Assembly (NCBI RefSeq): GCF_021917145.1
Contig: NC_061068.1
Coordinates: 2,698,331-2,762,330, forward strand
Length of the DNA stretch: 64,000 nt
Reading direction: 5' to 3'
DNA from: Hypomesus transpacificus
Taxonomy: Eukaryota > Chordata > Actinopteri > Osmeriformes > Osmeridae
This document shows positions 1 to 18,053 of the stretch, piece after piece. Below the pieces are notes generated by a model, which saw only the letters and a list, made by a program, of their open reading frames with translations, had not been told where the DNA came from and did no database searches. The first letter of the stretch is position 1, and each line of letters starts with the position of its first letter. The translations under genes were made by a program, and so were the position numbers.

Positions 1-345
1 TGAATAGGTACAGTACTCAGTATTAAGACTGATCTCGAGGTTTGTCATTCAAAGCTGTATACGAGGTGTTTCAAACACAAGGTTTTCACAACGCTTTGCT
101 GTGCATGCCTGATCCCACTAATTTGCCATGCATGAGCTGGTACTTTAGTGTGTTAAGAAAGAGCCCTGAAAAATGGCAACGCCCCCAAACAAATAAAGTG
201 TACAGTAAATGTATAGAAAGCACAAAAGAACAAGTTGCAGGTATATCTCCCCATGATATTTGGCACACACGATAATATGCAATGCAATATAAATAGTTTT
301 ATGAACAGGGTGTATCAGTTTCAGTCCAGGCCTTGGCCTTGGAAG
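1..345. other. Left-edge non-coding DNA, nothing recognised
   Basis: No exon-like or repeat-like structure stands out. Short open frames here lack splice-site context and look random. It could be intergenic sequence or part of a gene lying off the left edge. Confidence 0.4.
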
Positions 346-523
346 CTTACCATCCTGATGTACAGAATATAAACCATCCTGACGTACAGAATATAAACCA
401 TCCTGACGTACAGAATATAAACCATCCTGATGTACAGAATATAAACCATCCTGATGTACAGTATATAAACCATCCTGACGTACAGAATATAAACCATCCT
501 GATGTACAGTATATAAACCACTC
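346..523. repeat. 24-bp minisatellite, about 7 copies
   Basis: The unit ACCATCCTGATGTACAGAAT + ATAA recurs head to tail with only a few C/T and A/T changes. Because 24 is a multiple of 3 the array is open in several frames, so the small frames spanning it are artefacts. Confidence 0.9.
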
Positions 524-1002
524 TACAGGATGGTAACAAAACACTCAGGCAACATCAAAATTCATCAGTAAAAAAAGGAAAATCCACTTTCATTCTCTAC
601 ATAACAAACACACGCTCTCAGACCTTGAGCACTGCAAAAAGATGTATCCCAAGGATCAATAAATATTGTCTTCTATACAGACGGCTTGTGACTAACCATT
701 TTTCTGTTTTCCACTTGTGCAAGGAAATGTGGGCTACTGTTTCAATATTTACAAACTTGGTTATGTCGTATTTAATTGCACTCGTCAAACTCAAGGGCAG
801 AAAAACATGGTAACATGATTTGATTTAGTGTGTGCTTTAGTATCGAACGTTTCATATCCTATCTATCCTCTCCCTGACTATTGTAGCTGAGTTTCCCCCC
901 GCTGCAGGAAGCCTTTCCTCTGTGTTCTTCAGGTGTTCTTCAGGTGTTCTGGAGGTGTTTGGAAACAACATGGATGAGGCGCCCACCCGGGTATCCCTCC
1001 GC

Positions 1003-1995
1003 TCCTCCTACCTGCTCTACCAGGCCTCCTCCTCCCACCTGCTCTACCAGGCCACCTCCTCCTACCTGCTCTACCAGGCCTCCTCCTCCCACTTGCTCTA
1101 CCAGGCCACCTCCTCCCACCTGCTCTACCAGGCCACCTCCTCCCACCTGCTCTACCAGGCCAGCTCCTCCCACCTGCTCTACCAGGCCACCTCCTCCTAC
1201 CTGCTCTACCAGTCCACCTGCTCCCACCTGCTCTACCAGGCCACCTCCTCCTACCTGCTCTACCAGGCCACCTCCTCCTACCTGCTCTACCAGGCCACCT
1301 CCTCCCACCTGCTCTACCAGGCCACTCCTCCTACCTGCTCTACCAGGCCACCTCCTCCCACCTGCTCTACCAGGCCACTCCTCCTACCTGCTCTACCAGG
1401 CCACCTCCTCCCACCTGCTCTACCAGGCCACCTCCTCCTACCTGCTCTACCAGGCCAGCTCCTCCTACCTGCTCTACCAGGCCACCTCCTCCCACCTGCT
1501 CTACCAGGCCACCTCCTCCTACCTGCTCTACCAGGCCAGCTCCTCCTACCTGCTCTACCAGGCCACCTCCTCCTACCTGCTCTACCAGGCCACCTCCTCC
1601 TACCTGCTCTACCAGGCCACCTCCTCCCACCTGCTCTACCAGGCCACCTCCTCCTACCTGCTCTACCAGGCCACCTCCTCCCACCTGCTCTACCAGGCCA
1701 CCTCCTCCTACCTGCTCTACCAGGCCAGCTCCTCCTACCTGCTCTACCAGGCCACCTCCTCCTACCTGCTCTACCAGTCCACCTGCTCCCACCTGCTCTA
1801 CCAGGCCACCTCCTCCTACCTGCTCTACCAGGCCACCTCCTCCTACCTGCTCTACCAGGCCACCTCCTCCCACCTGCTCTACCAGGCCACTCCTCCTACC
1901 TGCTCTACCAGGCCACCTCCTCCCACCTGCTCTACCAGGCCACCTCCTCCTACCTGCTCTACCAGGCCAGCTCCTCCTACCTGCTCTACCAGGCT
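1003..1995. repeat. 27-bp GC-rich minisatellite, about 37 copies
   Basis: The unit reads CCTGCTCTACCAGGCCACCT + CCTCCTA with C/T and C/G variants (TAC/CAC, GGCCACC/GGCCAGC) and occasional 2-bp losses. All three plus-strand frames stay open for long stretches because the unit has no stop and is divisible by 3. No signal peptide, splice sites or codon bias argue for a gene. Confidence 0.92.
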
Positions 1996-2029
1996 ACCGT
2001 CACAACCGGGAGGTCTGCTGCCGCATGAA

Positions 2030-4145
<2,116 letters not shown>

Positions 4146-4462
4146 CAGTGTTCAGTGCCCCAGCTCCATGCACAGGGTTAGGGTTAGGGCAGTGTTCAGT
4201 GCCCCAGCTCCATGCACAGGGTTAGGGTTAGGGCAGTGTTCAGTGCCCCAGCTCCATGCACAGGGTTAGGGTTAGGGCAGTGTTCAGTGCCCCAGCTCCA
4301 TGCACAGGGTTAGGGCAGTGTTCAGTGCCCCAGCTCCATACACAGGGTTAGGGCAGTGTTCAGTGCCCCAGCTCCATACACAGGGTTAGGGTTAGGGCAG
4401 TGTTCAGTGCCACATCTCCATGCACAGGGTTAGGGCAGTGTTCAGTGCCCCAGCTCCATGCA
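4146..4462. repeat. 44/38-bp minisatellite with telomere-like TTAGGG units
   Basis: Seven to eight copies of a unit starting CAGTGTTCAGTGCCCCAGCT. Long units carry GGGTTAGGGTTAGGG, while short units have lost one hexamer. The telomeric motif is only two hexamers per unit, so it is an interstitial minisatellite and not a telomere. Confidence 0.85.
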
Positions 4463-4996
4463 CATGCGGTCAGCAGTGACAGAGGGTGGTGTCTCTCACT
4501 GATGATCTCACAGTAGTTCTTGGGAGAAGCTGAACATCCAATGTTGGGCATTTAGTGTTGATGTAGTTTCACCTGGTGACAGAACAGTAGCCTAGTCAGG
4601 CCCAGTGTAGCCCACTCACACGGAACAGGTTGTCCAGGTGGTCACACTCCTGTCAGACCCCAGCAGGAACAACAGTTCAATTAAAGATTTTGGCTGAAGC
4701 CGTTGCAGAAATCAGAGTGTCTCCTTCTTACGGCCCCTCTGGGCTCCTTTGTGTAGGAGCAGGTGTAGCGTGATGGGCTTTACATGACATATAAGAGATC
4801 GGGTGTTCATCCCTAAATATAGTTTCTCACAGTCTCTGTCTCCAGAGATCTTCTTACAGAGCCATGTCAAAGATGATGAAACGAGACACCTGTACAGGAG
4901 CCAGTGTGGACACGCCCCTGTTCTCACCTTAGGTACAGCTGGGACACACCCTGTTCTCATGGAGCTTCAGGTGGAGAGGTATAAGGCCTCCATCCT

Positions 4997-4997
4997 T

Positions 4998-5073
<76 letters not shown>

Positions 5074-5101
5074 CTCACTCGCTCTCACTCGCTCTCACTC
5101 G

Positions 5102-5178
<77 letters not shown>

Positions 5179-5342
5179 CCCCTCTCTATCTCCCTTTCCT
5201 TTTCTCCCTCTCTCCCTCTCTCTTCCTCTCTCTCCCCCCCTCTCTATCTCCCTTTCCTTTTCTCCCTCTCTCCCTCTCTCTTCCTCTCTCTCCCCCCCTC
5301 TCTATCTCCCTTTCCTTTTCTCTCTTTCTCCCTCTCTCTTCC
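4997..5342. repeat. (CT)n microsatellite with imperfect CT-rich tail
   Basis: Nearly pure CT dinucleotides to about 5160, then a 60-bp-scale CT-rich imperfect tandem (CCCTCTCTATCTCCCTTTCC recurs three times). The serine/leucine-rich frame across it is an artefact. Confidence 0.95.
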
Positions 5343-6249
5343 ACACAGACACTCACAACACTTTTCTATATCAATGTAGCACTACTGTGTAACACCATTA
5401 CGACAGCACTTTGTAGCATGTAGTCTGGTATCCCATTCATAATAGAAGCTGTTTATATATTCTTGGTGTGATACTGTTAGGTTGTGCAGTCATGATGATC
5501 ATGACATCAGGGCAGTGAGTGAACCCTTAATGATTCTAATAAATCTTTTCAGTTTAGAACCAAGCTGAAAATTCACAAAGATAAAAAATGTGGCAATTTA
5601 TTAATATTAAATAATGGTATAATATTTCAAATCAAACCGATAAAAATCACAACTATTTTTGATTTGTTGTTTAAAAGATAAAGAACATCTAACTAATAAA
5701 ACATATTTGATTTAGCTTTGGAAACATTTTTAAATATTTTCAACACAAGTAGGTGGTTTTTCTCACTGTAGTTGAGCTCTGCTGATTCAGAGAGACAGAT
5801 GAGAATGACTTAACACAGACTATCAGTTTAATATGCTCTGTTTTAGGCTTCTCTCTTCTTCTCTCCTGTCTTCTCCTCTCTTCACTGAGAGTTTCAAAAG
5901 GTTGAAAAAATATTTGCGAAAATAGTTTTTGAAAAAAAGTTCGGAAGGTTGAAATCTTAAAAGGTAACCAGTAACCAGGTAAAAAGGATTCCTGTGTCCA
6001 TAGTGTTTTGTTGTATTCATGTATTATAATATGATGTGAGGTCCAGTTACCAGTCTTTTTAAACATGAGTATCTGTACTACTTGAGTGAAGGATGTGTGT
6101 GCTTTTGCCATCTCTGACATGCTTCTCAGGAGTGTCATACCCCCTCCTCTTTACTGGGATTGTCCCATGGAAAGCTGAGCAAAGTTGAACTACTGGGGTG
6201 GTTTTGGAAACAGTGATGGGAGGTGCTGTATGTGTGTGTGTGGAGTACA

Positions 6250-9507
<3,258 letters not shown>

Positions 9508-9745
9508 TTGTCTGAAGGCTAAGCTAAGCGCCCAGGGACCAGGAGGACGACAGTGTCCTACAGCAGAAGTGACTGTCTGGCTGCTTGAGGCTGACCCACT
9601 CTCCTGTCTGATCACAATCCACATCATCACGTTTCATCCAAAACCATGATTTCACTCTACAGGATCCACTGAAAAAAATGATTTTCATCTCAACAGTAAA
9701 GGATTGAGATTCCCCAACAAAGTGCACCTTTATTCAAGTCCAGAC

Positions 9746-9750
9746 ATGCA

Positions 9751-9781
<31 letters not shown>

Positions 9782-9843
9782 CCACCCACACACCCACACA
9801 CTCAAACACACACACACCCACACACACACACACACACACACCC
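9746..9843. repeat. (CA)n microsatellite
   Basis: CA dinucleotides with ACCC interruptions lie 5' of the minus-strand protease gene. A shorter GT/GC run follows at about 9960-10010. Confidence 0.93.
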
Positions 9844-10302
9844 TCCCATTCCTGACCCTCTGTCAGAGGGCCCTTACGGCGTTGCCATGGTAACACCCAC
9901 AGCGCCACACTCACTCTTCTCTATACCATGCTCTGTGTCATCGGCAAGCAGACAAAGCTTTGTGTGTGCCCGTGTGTGTGTGCGCGCGCGTGTGAGCGTG
10001 TGTGTGTATGAAGGAGGGGGTTATTAAAAACTAACAAGGTGCATTGAGGAGACAAACCAGCTAAGAAACCTGTATGTACAAATCAATATCACAGTTCTGT
10101 TTCTGTATATGTTTCAACTGGTGGAATGATCGGTGCTCCTTGTGGTAACTGGACTGATACAAAAGCACTCCACAGGAATTCTTCCTAACATGTAAGAAGG
10201 AGTAACGACTCACCCCTCACACATCCTCAGTAGAGGATCTCTGTTGGCCTCTCTTTGTCCTACGTTTAGGAGCAGCTGAATGGCAGGAGTCTGGCTCCTC
10301 AT

Positions 10303-13300
10303 GGCTTCCTGTGACACGGCGTTGCTATCAGTGATGGGCTGCTTTACTTCCTGTGACACGGCGTTGCTATCAGTGATGGGCTGCTTTACTTCCTGTGACA
10401 CGGCGTTGCTATCAGTGATGGGCTGCTTCACTTCCTGTGACACGGCGTTGCTATCAGTGATGGGCTGCTTTACTTCCTGTGACACGGCGTTGCTATCAGT
10501 GATGGGCTGCTTTACTTCCTGTGACACGGCGTTGCTATCAGTGATGGGCTGCTTTACTTCCTGTGACACGGCATTGCTATCAGTGATGGGCTGCTTTACT
10601 TCCTGTGACACGGCATTGCTATCAGTGATGGGCTGCTTTACTTCCTGTGACACGGCATTGCTATCAGTGATGGGCTGCTTTACTTCCTGTGACACTGCGT
10701 TGCTATCAGTGATGGGCTGCTTTACTTCCTGTGACACGGCGTTGCTATCAGTGATGGGCTGCTTTACTTCCTGTGACACGGCATTGCTATCAGTGATGGG
10801 CTGCTTTACTTCCTGTGACACGGTGTTGCTATCAGTGATGGGCTGCTTTACTTCCTGTGACACGGCGTTGCTATCAGTGATGGGCTGCTTTACTTCCTGT
10901 GACACGGCGTTGCTATCAGTGATGGGCTGCTTTACTTCCTGTGACACGGCGTTGCTATCAGTGATGGGCTGCTTTACTTCCTGTGACACGGCGTTGCTAT
11001 CAGTGATGGGCTGCTTTACTTCCTGTGACACGGCGTTGCTATCAGTGATGGGCTGCTTCACTTCCTGTGACACGGCGTTGCTATCAGTGATGGGCTGCTT
11101 TACTTCCTGTGACACGGCGTTGCTATCAGTGATGGGCTGCTTTACTTCCTGTGACACGGCATTGCTATCAGTGATGGGCTGCTTTACTTCCTGTGACACG
11201 GCGTTGCTATCAGTGATGGGCTGCTTTACTTCCTGTGACACGGCGTTGCTATCAGTGATGGGCTGCTTTACTTCCTGTGACACGGCGTTGCTATCAGTGA
11301 TGGGCTGCTTTACTTCCTGTGACACGGCGTTGCTATCAGTGATGGGCTGCTTTACTTCCTGTGACACGGCGTTGCTATCAGTGATGGGCTGCTTTACTTC
11401 CTGTGACACGGCGTTGCTATCAGTGATGGGCTGCTTCACTTCCTGTGACACGGCGTTGCTATCAGTGATGGGCTGCTTTACTTCCTGTGACACGGCGTTG
11501 CTATCAGTGATGGGCTGCTTTACTTCCTGTGACACGGCGTTGCTATCAGTGATGGGCTGCTTTACTTCCTGTGACACGGCATTGCTATCAGTGATGGGCT
11601 GCTTTACTTCCTGTGACACGGCATTGCTATCAGTGATGGGCTGCTTTACTTCCTGTGACACGGCATTGCTATCAGTGATGGGCTGCTTTACTTCCTGTGA
11701 CACTGCGTTGCTATCAGTGATGGGCTGCTTTACTTCCTGTTACACGGCGTTGCTATCAGTGATGGGCTGCTTTACTTCCTGTGACACGGCATTGCTATCA
11801 GTGATGGGCTGCTTTACTTCCTGTGACACGGTGTTGCTATCAGTGATGGGCTGCTTTACTTCCTGTGACACGGCGTTGCTATCAGTGATGGGCTGCTTTA
11901 CTTCCTGTGACACGGCGTTGCTATCAGTGATGGGCTGCTTTACTTCCTGTGACACGGCGTTGCTATCAGTGATGGGCTGCTTTACTTCCTGTGACACGGC
12001 GTTGCTATCAGTGATGGGCTGCTTTACTTCCTGTGACACGGCGTTGCTATCAGTGATGGGCTGCTTCACTTCCTGTGACACGGCGTTGCTATCAGTGATG
12101 GGCTGCTTTACTTCCTGTGACACGGCGTTGCTATCAGTGATGGGCTGCTTTACTTCCTGTGACACGGCGTTGCTATCAGTGATGGGCTGCTTTACTTCCT
12201 GTGACACGGCGTTGCTATCAGTGATGGGCTGCTTTACTTCCTGTGACACGGCGTTGCTATCAGTGATGGGCTGCTTTACTTCCTGTGACACGGCATTGCT
12301 ATCAGTGATGGGCTGCTTTACTTCCTGTGACACGGCATTGCTATCAGTGATGGGCTGCTTTACTTCCTGTGACACGGCATTGCTATCAGTGATGGGCTGC
12401 TTTACTTCCTGTGACACTGCGTTGCTATCAGTGATGGGCTGCTTTACTTCCTGTGACACGGCGTTGCTATCAGTGATGGGCTGCTTTACTTCCTGTGACA
12501 CGGCATTGCTATCAGTGATGGGCTGCTTTACTTCCTGTGACACGGTGTTGCTATCAGTGATGGGCTGCTTTACTTCCTGTGACACGGCGTTGCTATCAGT
12601 GATGGGCTGCTTTACTTCCTGTGACACGGCGTTGCTATCAGTGATGGGCTGCTTTACTTCCTGTGACACGGCGTTGCTATCAGTGATGGGCTGCTTTACT
12701 TCCTGTGACACGGCGTTGCTATCAGTGATGGGCTGCTTTACTTCCTGTGACACGGCGTTGCTATCAGTGATGGGCTGCTTCACTTCCTGTGACACGGCGT
12801 TGCTATCAGTGATGGGCTGCTTTACTTCCTGTGACACGGCGTTGCTATCAGTGATGGGCTGCTTTACTTCCTGTGACACGGCATTGCTATCAGTGATGGG
12901 CTGCTTTACTTCCTGTGACACGGCGTTGCTATCAGTGATGGGCTGCTTTACTTCCTGTGACACGGCGTTGCTATCAGTGATGGGCTGCTTTACTTCCTGT
13001 GACACGGCGTTGCTATCAGTGATGGGCTGCTTTACTTCCTGTGACACGGCGTTGCTATCAGTGATGGGCTGCTTTACTTCCTGTGACACGGCGTTGCTAT
13101 CAGTGATGGGCTGCTTTACTTCCTGTGACACGGCGTTGCTATCAGTGATGGGCTGCTTCACTTCCTGTGACACGGCGTTGCTATCAGTGATGGGCTGCTT
13201 TACTTCCTGTGACACGGCGTTGCTATCAGTGATGGGCTGCTTTACTTCCTGTGACACGGCGTTGCTATCAGTGATGGGCTGCTTTACTTCCTGTGACACG

Positions 13301-16300
13301 GCGTTGCTATCAGTGATGGGCTGCTTTACTTCCTGTGACACGGCATTGCTATCAGTGATGGGCTGCTTTACTTCCTGTGACACGGCATTGCTATCAGTGA
13401 TGGGCTGCTTTACTTCCTGTGACACGGCATTGCTATCAGTGATGGGCTGCTTTACTTCCTGTGACACTGCGTTGCTATCAGTGATGGGCTGCTTTACTTC
13501 CTGTTACACGGCGTTGCTATCAGTGATGGGCTGCTTTACTTCCTGTGACACGGCATTGCTATCAGTGATGGGCTGCTTTACTTCCTGTGACACGGTGTTG
13601 CTATCAGTGATGGGCTGCTTTACTTCCTGTGACACGGCGTTGCTATCAGTGATGGGCTGCTTTACTTCCTGTGACACGGCGTTGCTATCAGTGATGGGCT
13701 GCTTTACTTCCTGTGACACGGCGTTGCTATCAGTGATGGGCTGCTTTACTTCCTGTGACACGGCGTTGCTATCAGTGATGGGCTGCTTTACTTCCTGTGA
13801 CACGGCGTTGCTATCAGTGATGGGCTGCTTCACTTCCTGTGACACGGCGTTGCTATCAGTGATGGGCTGCTTTACTTCCTGTGACACGGCGTTGCTATCA
13901 GTGATGGGCTGCTTTACTTCCTGTGACACGGCGTTGCTATCAGTGATGGGCTGCTTTACTTCCTGTGACACGGCGTTGCTATCAGTGATGGGCTGCTTTA
14001 CTTCCTGTGACACGGCGTTGCTATCAGTGATGGGCTGCTTTACTTCCTGTGACACGGCGTTGCTATCAGTGATGGGCTGCTTTACTTCCTGTGACACGGC
14101 GTTGCTATCAGTGATGGGCTGCTTTACTTCCTGTGACACGGCGTTGCTATCAGTGATGGGCTGCTTTACTTCCTGTGACACGGCGTTGCTATCAGTGATG
14201 GGCTGCTTCACTTCCTGTGACACGGCGTTGCTATCAGTGATGGGCTGCTTTACTTCCTGTGACACGGCGTTGCTATCAGTGATGGGCTGCTTTACTTCCT
14301 GTGACACGGCGTTGCTATCAGTGATGGGCTGCTTCACTTCCTGTGACACGGCGTTGCTATCAGTGATGGAGCTTTACTTCCTGTGACACGGCGTTGCTAT
14401 CAGTGATAGGCTGCTTTACTTCCTGTGACACGGCGTTGCTATCAGTGATGGGCTGCTTTACTTCCTGTGACACGGCATTGCTATCAGTGATGGGCTGCTT
14501 TACTTCCTGTGACACGGCATTGCTATCAGTGATGGGCTGCTTTACTTCCTGTGACACGGCATTGCTATCAGTGATGGGCTGCTTTACTTCCTGTGACACT
14601 GCGTTGCTAAAGGTGATGGGCTGCTTTACTTCCTGTGACACGGCGTTGCTATCAGTGATGGGCTGCTTTACTTCCTGTGACACGGCATTGCTATCAGTGA
14701 TGGGCTGCTTTACTTCCTGTGACACGGCGTTGCTATCAGTGATGGGCTGCTTTACTTCCTGTGACATGGCGTTGCTATCAGTGATGGGCTGCTTTACTTC
14801 CTGTGACACGGCGTTGCTATCAGTGATGGGCTGCTTTACTTCCTGTGACACGGCGTTGCTATCAGTGATAGGCTGCTTTACTTCCTGTGACACGGCGTTG
14901 CTATCAGTGATGGGCTGCTTTACTTCCTGTGACACGGCATTGCTATCAGTGATGGGCTGCTTTACTTCCTGTGACACGGCATTGCTATCAGTGATGGGCT
15001 GCTTTACTTCCTGTGACACGGCATTGCTATCAGTGATGGGCTGCTTTACTTCCTGTGACACTGCGTTGCTATCAGTGATGGGCTGCTTTACTTCCTGTGA
15101 CACGGCGTTGCTATCAGTGATGGGCTGCTTTACTTCCTGTGACACGGCATTGCTATCAGTGATGGGCTGCTTTACTTCCTGTGACACTGCGTTGCTATCA
15201 GTGATGGGCTGCTTTACTTCCTGTGACACGGCGTTGCTATCAGTGATGGGCTGCTTTACTTCCTGTGACACGGCATTGCTATCAGTGATGGGCTGCTTTA
15301 CTTCCTGTGACACGGCGTTGCTATCAGTGATGGGCTGCTTTACTTCCTGTGACATGGCGTTGCTATCAGTGATGGGCTGCTTTACTTCCTGTGACACGGC
15401 GTTGCTATCAGTGATGGGCTGCTTTACTTCCTGTGACACGGCGTTGCTATCAGTGATGGGCTGCTTTACTTCCTGTGACACGGCATTGCTATCAGTGATG
15501 GGCTGCTTTACTTCCTGTGACACGGCATTGCTATCAGTGATGGGCTGCTTTACTTCCTGTGACACGGCATTGCTATCAGTGATGGGCTGCTTTACTTCCT
15601 GTGACACTGCGTTGCTATCAGTGATGGGCTGCTTTACTTCCTGTGACACGGCGTTGCTATCAGTGATGGGCTGCTTTACTTCCTGTGACACGGCATTGCT
15701 ATCAGTGATGGGCTGCTTTACTTCCTGTGACACGGCGTTGCTATCAGTGATGGGCTGCTTTACTTCCTGTGACACGGCGTTGCTATCAGTGATGGGCTGC
15801 TTTACTTCCTGTGACACGGCGTTGCTATCAGTGATGGGCTGCTTTACTTCCTGTGACACGGCGTTGCTATCAGTGATGGGCTGCTTTACTTCCTGTGACA
15901 CGGCGTTGCTATCAGTGATGGGCTGCTTTACTTCCTGTGACACGGCGTTGCTATCAGTGATGGGCTGCTTTACTTCCTGCGACACGGCGTTGCTATCAGT
16001 GATGGGCTGCTTCACTTCCTGTGACACGGCGTTGCTATCAGTGATGGGCTGCTTTACTTCCTGTGACACGGCGTTGCTATCAGTGATGGGCTGCTTTACT
16101 TCCTGTGACACGGCGTTGCTATCAGTGATGGGCTGCTTTACTTCCTGTGACACGGCGTTGCTATCAGTGATGGGCTGCTTTACTTCCTGTGTCACTGCCT
16201 TGCTATCAGTGATGGGCTGCTTTACTTCCTGTGACACGGCGTTGCTATCAGTGATGGGCTGCTTTACTTCCTGTGACACGGCATTGCTATCAGTGATGGG

Positions 16301-16548
16301 CTGCTTTACTTCCTGTGACACGGCGTTGCTATCGGTGATGGGCTGCTTTACTTCCTGTGACACGGCGTTGCTATCAGTGATGGGCTGCTTTACTTCCTGT
16401 GACACGGCGTTGCTATCAGTGATGGGCTGCTTTACTTCCTGTGACACGGCGTTGCTATCAGTGATGGGCTGCTTTACTTCCTGTGACACGGCGTTGCTAT
16501 CAGTGATGGGCTGCTTTACTTCCTGTGACACGGCGTTGCTATCTCGTT
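10303..16548. repeat. Giant 42-bp satellite-like array, about 148 units, with higher-order structure
   Basis: The unit starts GTGACACGGCGTTGCTATCA and continues through GTGATGGGCTGC to TTTACTTCCT. Most units are identical or differ at a few marker positions (CGGCG/CGGCA, CACTGCG, CGGTG, TTTACTT/TTCACTT). Rare markers repeat in a fixed order at 42-bp multiples, showing block duplications. One unit at about 14368 has lost 2 bp. One frame per strand is stop-free (14-residue periodic peptides on each strand), because 42 is divisible by 3. On the minus strand that frame has only three breaks over 6.2 kb. I treat it as a minisatellite, with coding potential discussed under findings. Confidence 0.95.
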
Positions 16549-16559
16549 GCTAGACATGC

Positions 16560-18053
16560 TCAGACAGGAGACAGGGTCGGATGGGACTGGGGACACACTG
16601 CTCACCAATTCTTTCCTCCATATTAAATCACAAGTTGGCGCAAAACCAAGATACAAAAACCCAAAGCAATCAATCTAATCCCTGAAACTTTTGTCCCACA
16701 ACTAGTTAGCAGCCAACAAACGATCATATAAGACTAGAGCACAACAACAGCACGTCTGGAGATACTTGTTCAGGATGGCTATCCCCTCAGTATTAACGAC
16801 GGATAGGATTTCACCTCCCTTGAGATTCACTTTCTTCCCACTCATAGAGGAAGCATGAATATCTGTACTCCACTGTAAGATAAGCTAGAGAAGAAAGAGG
16901 GAATGTAATAAAGAGGGTAGATGGTTTTTCTTTTGTGAGGTACTAGGTCAGTCACAGCTTTGTCTATCTCTCTCTCACTCCATCTCTCTTTTCTGTTTAT
17001 CAGAACAGTCATGTGGTGGACAATGGGAGAGACAGTATAGAAAAGAGCAGATATGGTGACAGTATAAAAGCAGGGGCAGGGTCCCTGGTGTCTGGGTTTG
17101 GGAGGTGAGAGAGTGAGTGTGTCTCCGATAGAAAGACGGATCCTGATTATAGTGCACGGCTCGGTTAACTATTGGTACATCTTTAAGAAGGTGAGTCTGT
17201 AAGTCAACGCTTTTAGAGGGAGCTTTTAAGTGAGACATGATTAGTTAGTTTTTCTGCTTTTCTACTATTTGTGATTAATACTTATATGGGTGGAGAAATG
17301 GCTTTATGGGTGGTTACTATTCTGTTGATGACATGATGTCTGGATATGCTCATCTACTCACTTGTAGAGTCATTGATTAATACTCATAAATCATGGACGT
17401 TTATTGAGATTGATAAATAAAGTTTATGAGTAAAAGGAGGACATGAATGTTTCAAATGTTGATCCATGTTCAGTTTATGGGTTAATTTAGCTGAAATGTC
17501 CACGTGTATATATGTCAATGATTTTGGCCCTTGCTGGAGGATTTACAGACAATCAGCTGGTTACAGTTAGGATATGTACTTAAATGTTTGTTGATTGAGC
17601 ACAGATTAGGTTTTGGTTGCAGGATTATAAAAGTTCATTCAGGGGTGAAAATAGTTCTCAACATGGGATGGGTCCTGTGGTATAGTGTATATATATAGGG
17701 CTGGGTCCTGTAGTATAGTGTATATATATAGGGCTGGGCCCTGTAGTATAGTGTAGGCTGGGTCCTGTAGTATAGTGTATATATATAGGGCTGGGTCCTG
17801 TAGTATATTGTAGGCTGGGTCCTATAGTATAGTGTAGGCTGGGTCCTGTAGTATAGTGTATATATAGAGGACTGGTTCCTGTAGTATAGTGTATATATAG
17901 TGTATATATTTAGGGCTCTGATTGGAGCTGGAAATACAGATATAAATACTTCTTGAGAATCAACAAAAGTTCATATTTACATGAGTTAACATTTCTGTAT
18001 AAATGAAAGTGTTTGACTGTTCAGCCTTTACTCTCTACCTCTCCAGAGACCAG
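16560..18053. other. Intergenic/upstream region with a short AT-rich tandem repeat
   Basis: No gene is recognised. At about 17665-17915 a unit of roughly 30-40 bp (GGGCTGGGTCCTGTAGTATA followed by GTGTATATATATA) recurs about seven times with variable TA length. This is upstream of the plus-strand protease gene. CTCTCCAG just before the ATG at 18054 could be a splice acceptor for a 5' UTR exon or simply UTR. Confidence 0.55.

Noticed and set aside
10280-14386. 1368-codon open frame on the plus strand
   Set aside because: It lies entirely in the 42-bp array, whose unit is divisible by three and has no stop in that frame. There is no signal peptide, domain or non-repetitive coding flank.
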